The position numbers were made by a program, and so were the translations under genes. Shown in pieces: positions 37,489 to 38,158 of a stretch of DNA of 38,158 bases (positions within the stretch are counted from its first letter, which is position 1; every line of letters begins with the position of its first letter). Under the pieces are notes generated by a model. That model made no database searches. It saw only the letters and a list, made by a program, of their open reading frames with translations, and was not told the DNA's origin. The stretch is from NCBI GenBank assembly GCA_031264545.1, contig JAISDV010000055.1, positions 1 through 38,158 on the forward strand, written 5' to 3'. The DNA is from Oscillospiraceae bacterium (GTDB lineage: Bacteria; Bacillota; Clostridia; Oscillospirales; Oscillospiraceae).

Positions 37489-38013
37489 ATGAACGGTAAA
37501 AAAGCCATAGTAGCGCTGCTCGTTGAAAACAACGCCAACGTGCTCACCCGCGTTTCCATGCTCTTCGGCCGGCGCGGCTACAATATCGATTCCCTGACCG
37601 TGTCGGAAACGAACGACCCCGCGATTTCGCGTATCACCATCACCGCGCAGGGCGACGACAGGATCATCGAGCAGATCATCCTCCAGACAAAAAAGCTCGT
37701 CGAGGTCAAGGCCGTCCGGCTTGAGGACGAAAACGAGGCGATCCTGCGGGAGCTGCTGCTCGTCAAGCTCGAGGCGGACGAGGCCATGCGGGCCGCGATA
37801 CGTGAGATCTGCGATGTTTACAAAGCCGGCATTGTGGATTTTTCGGCGGAGAGCATTGTCTGCGAGCTGACGGGAAAGCCCAGCAAAATTAACGGATTTC
37901 TGGACGTTATCGGAAAATACCGGATATTGGAGCTCTGCCGGACGGGTGTGACGGCTATCGACCGCGGCGGCAAGATCATGCTCTGCGAAAACAAAGAGAG
38001 CCACAAATCCTGA
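37489..38013 (+). CDS. ilvN: Acetolactate synthase small (regulatory, ACT) subunit
   Basis: KAIVALLVENNANVLTRVSMLFGRRGYNIDSLTVSETNDPAISRITI ACT domain; start at M4 with aaggag RBS. Confidence 0.94.
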   Translation: MNGKKAIVALLVENNANVLTRVSMLFGRRGYNIDSLTVSETNDPAISRITITAQGDDRIIEQIILQTKKLVEVKAVRLEDENEAILRELLLVKLEADEAMRAAIREICDVYKAGIVDFSAESIVCELTGKPSKINGFLDVIGKYRILELCRTGVTAIDRGGKIMLCENKESHKS

Positions 38014-38158
38014 CCGCGGCAAGCGGCGGGAGCGCGGATAACAAAAATAAAAGCCTGCGAATAGAAAGTCAATAGCAAAAAGAGAAATAATTCACAGGAG
38101 AAGAAGCGCGTAACAAAGAAGCCGCTGCGATCGAAGAGAACGTACCGGCCAATCGAAA

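Noticed and set aside
1-38158. CRISPR arrays, tRNA/rRNA genes, transposases, prophage genes
   Set aside because: None found on reading; repeats seen are short hairpins or a two-copy tandem duplication, not spaced direct repeats.

Overview
GC-rich window from what looks like an anaerobic Firmicute (Clostridia/Oscillospiraceae-like by gene content and protein style; inference only). The accessory part is bp 54-7967: a same-strand locus encoding two dissimilar HgdC/BadF-type ATPase activators, a two-cluster ferredoxin-like protein, two HgdA/HgdB-fold subunits, a CooC-like MinD-family ATPase, a CsoR-family regulator with a His-rich N-terminus, a family-I CoA-transferase and a small ABM-fold protein. 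The four core subunits read as an ATP-dependent class I benzoyl-CoA reductase of the Bzd (N/O/P/Q) type rather than an ordinary 2-hydroxyacyl-CoA dehydratase. The rest is mostly housekeeping: a YtrA-like GntR/ABC operon, mnmG, metG, a VanW-domain protein, hemW, htpG, ridA, an SLH protein, hpf, a FtsX/LolD-type ABC exporter, nadC, nadB, leuACDB and ilvBN. Two specific oddities stand out: an in-frame TAG exactly inside the Walker A motif of the LolD-type ATPase (27448-27450), and back-to-back divergent T-box leaders in front of leuACDB and ilvBN. All calls come from reading the sequence; no searches were run.
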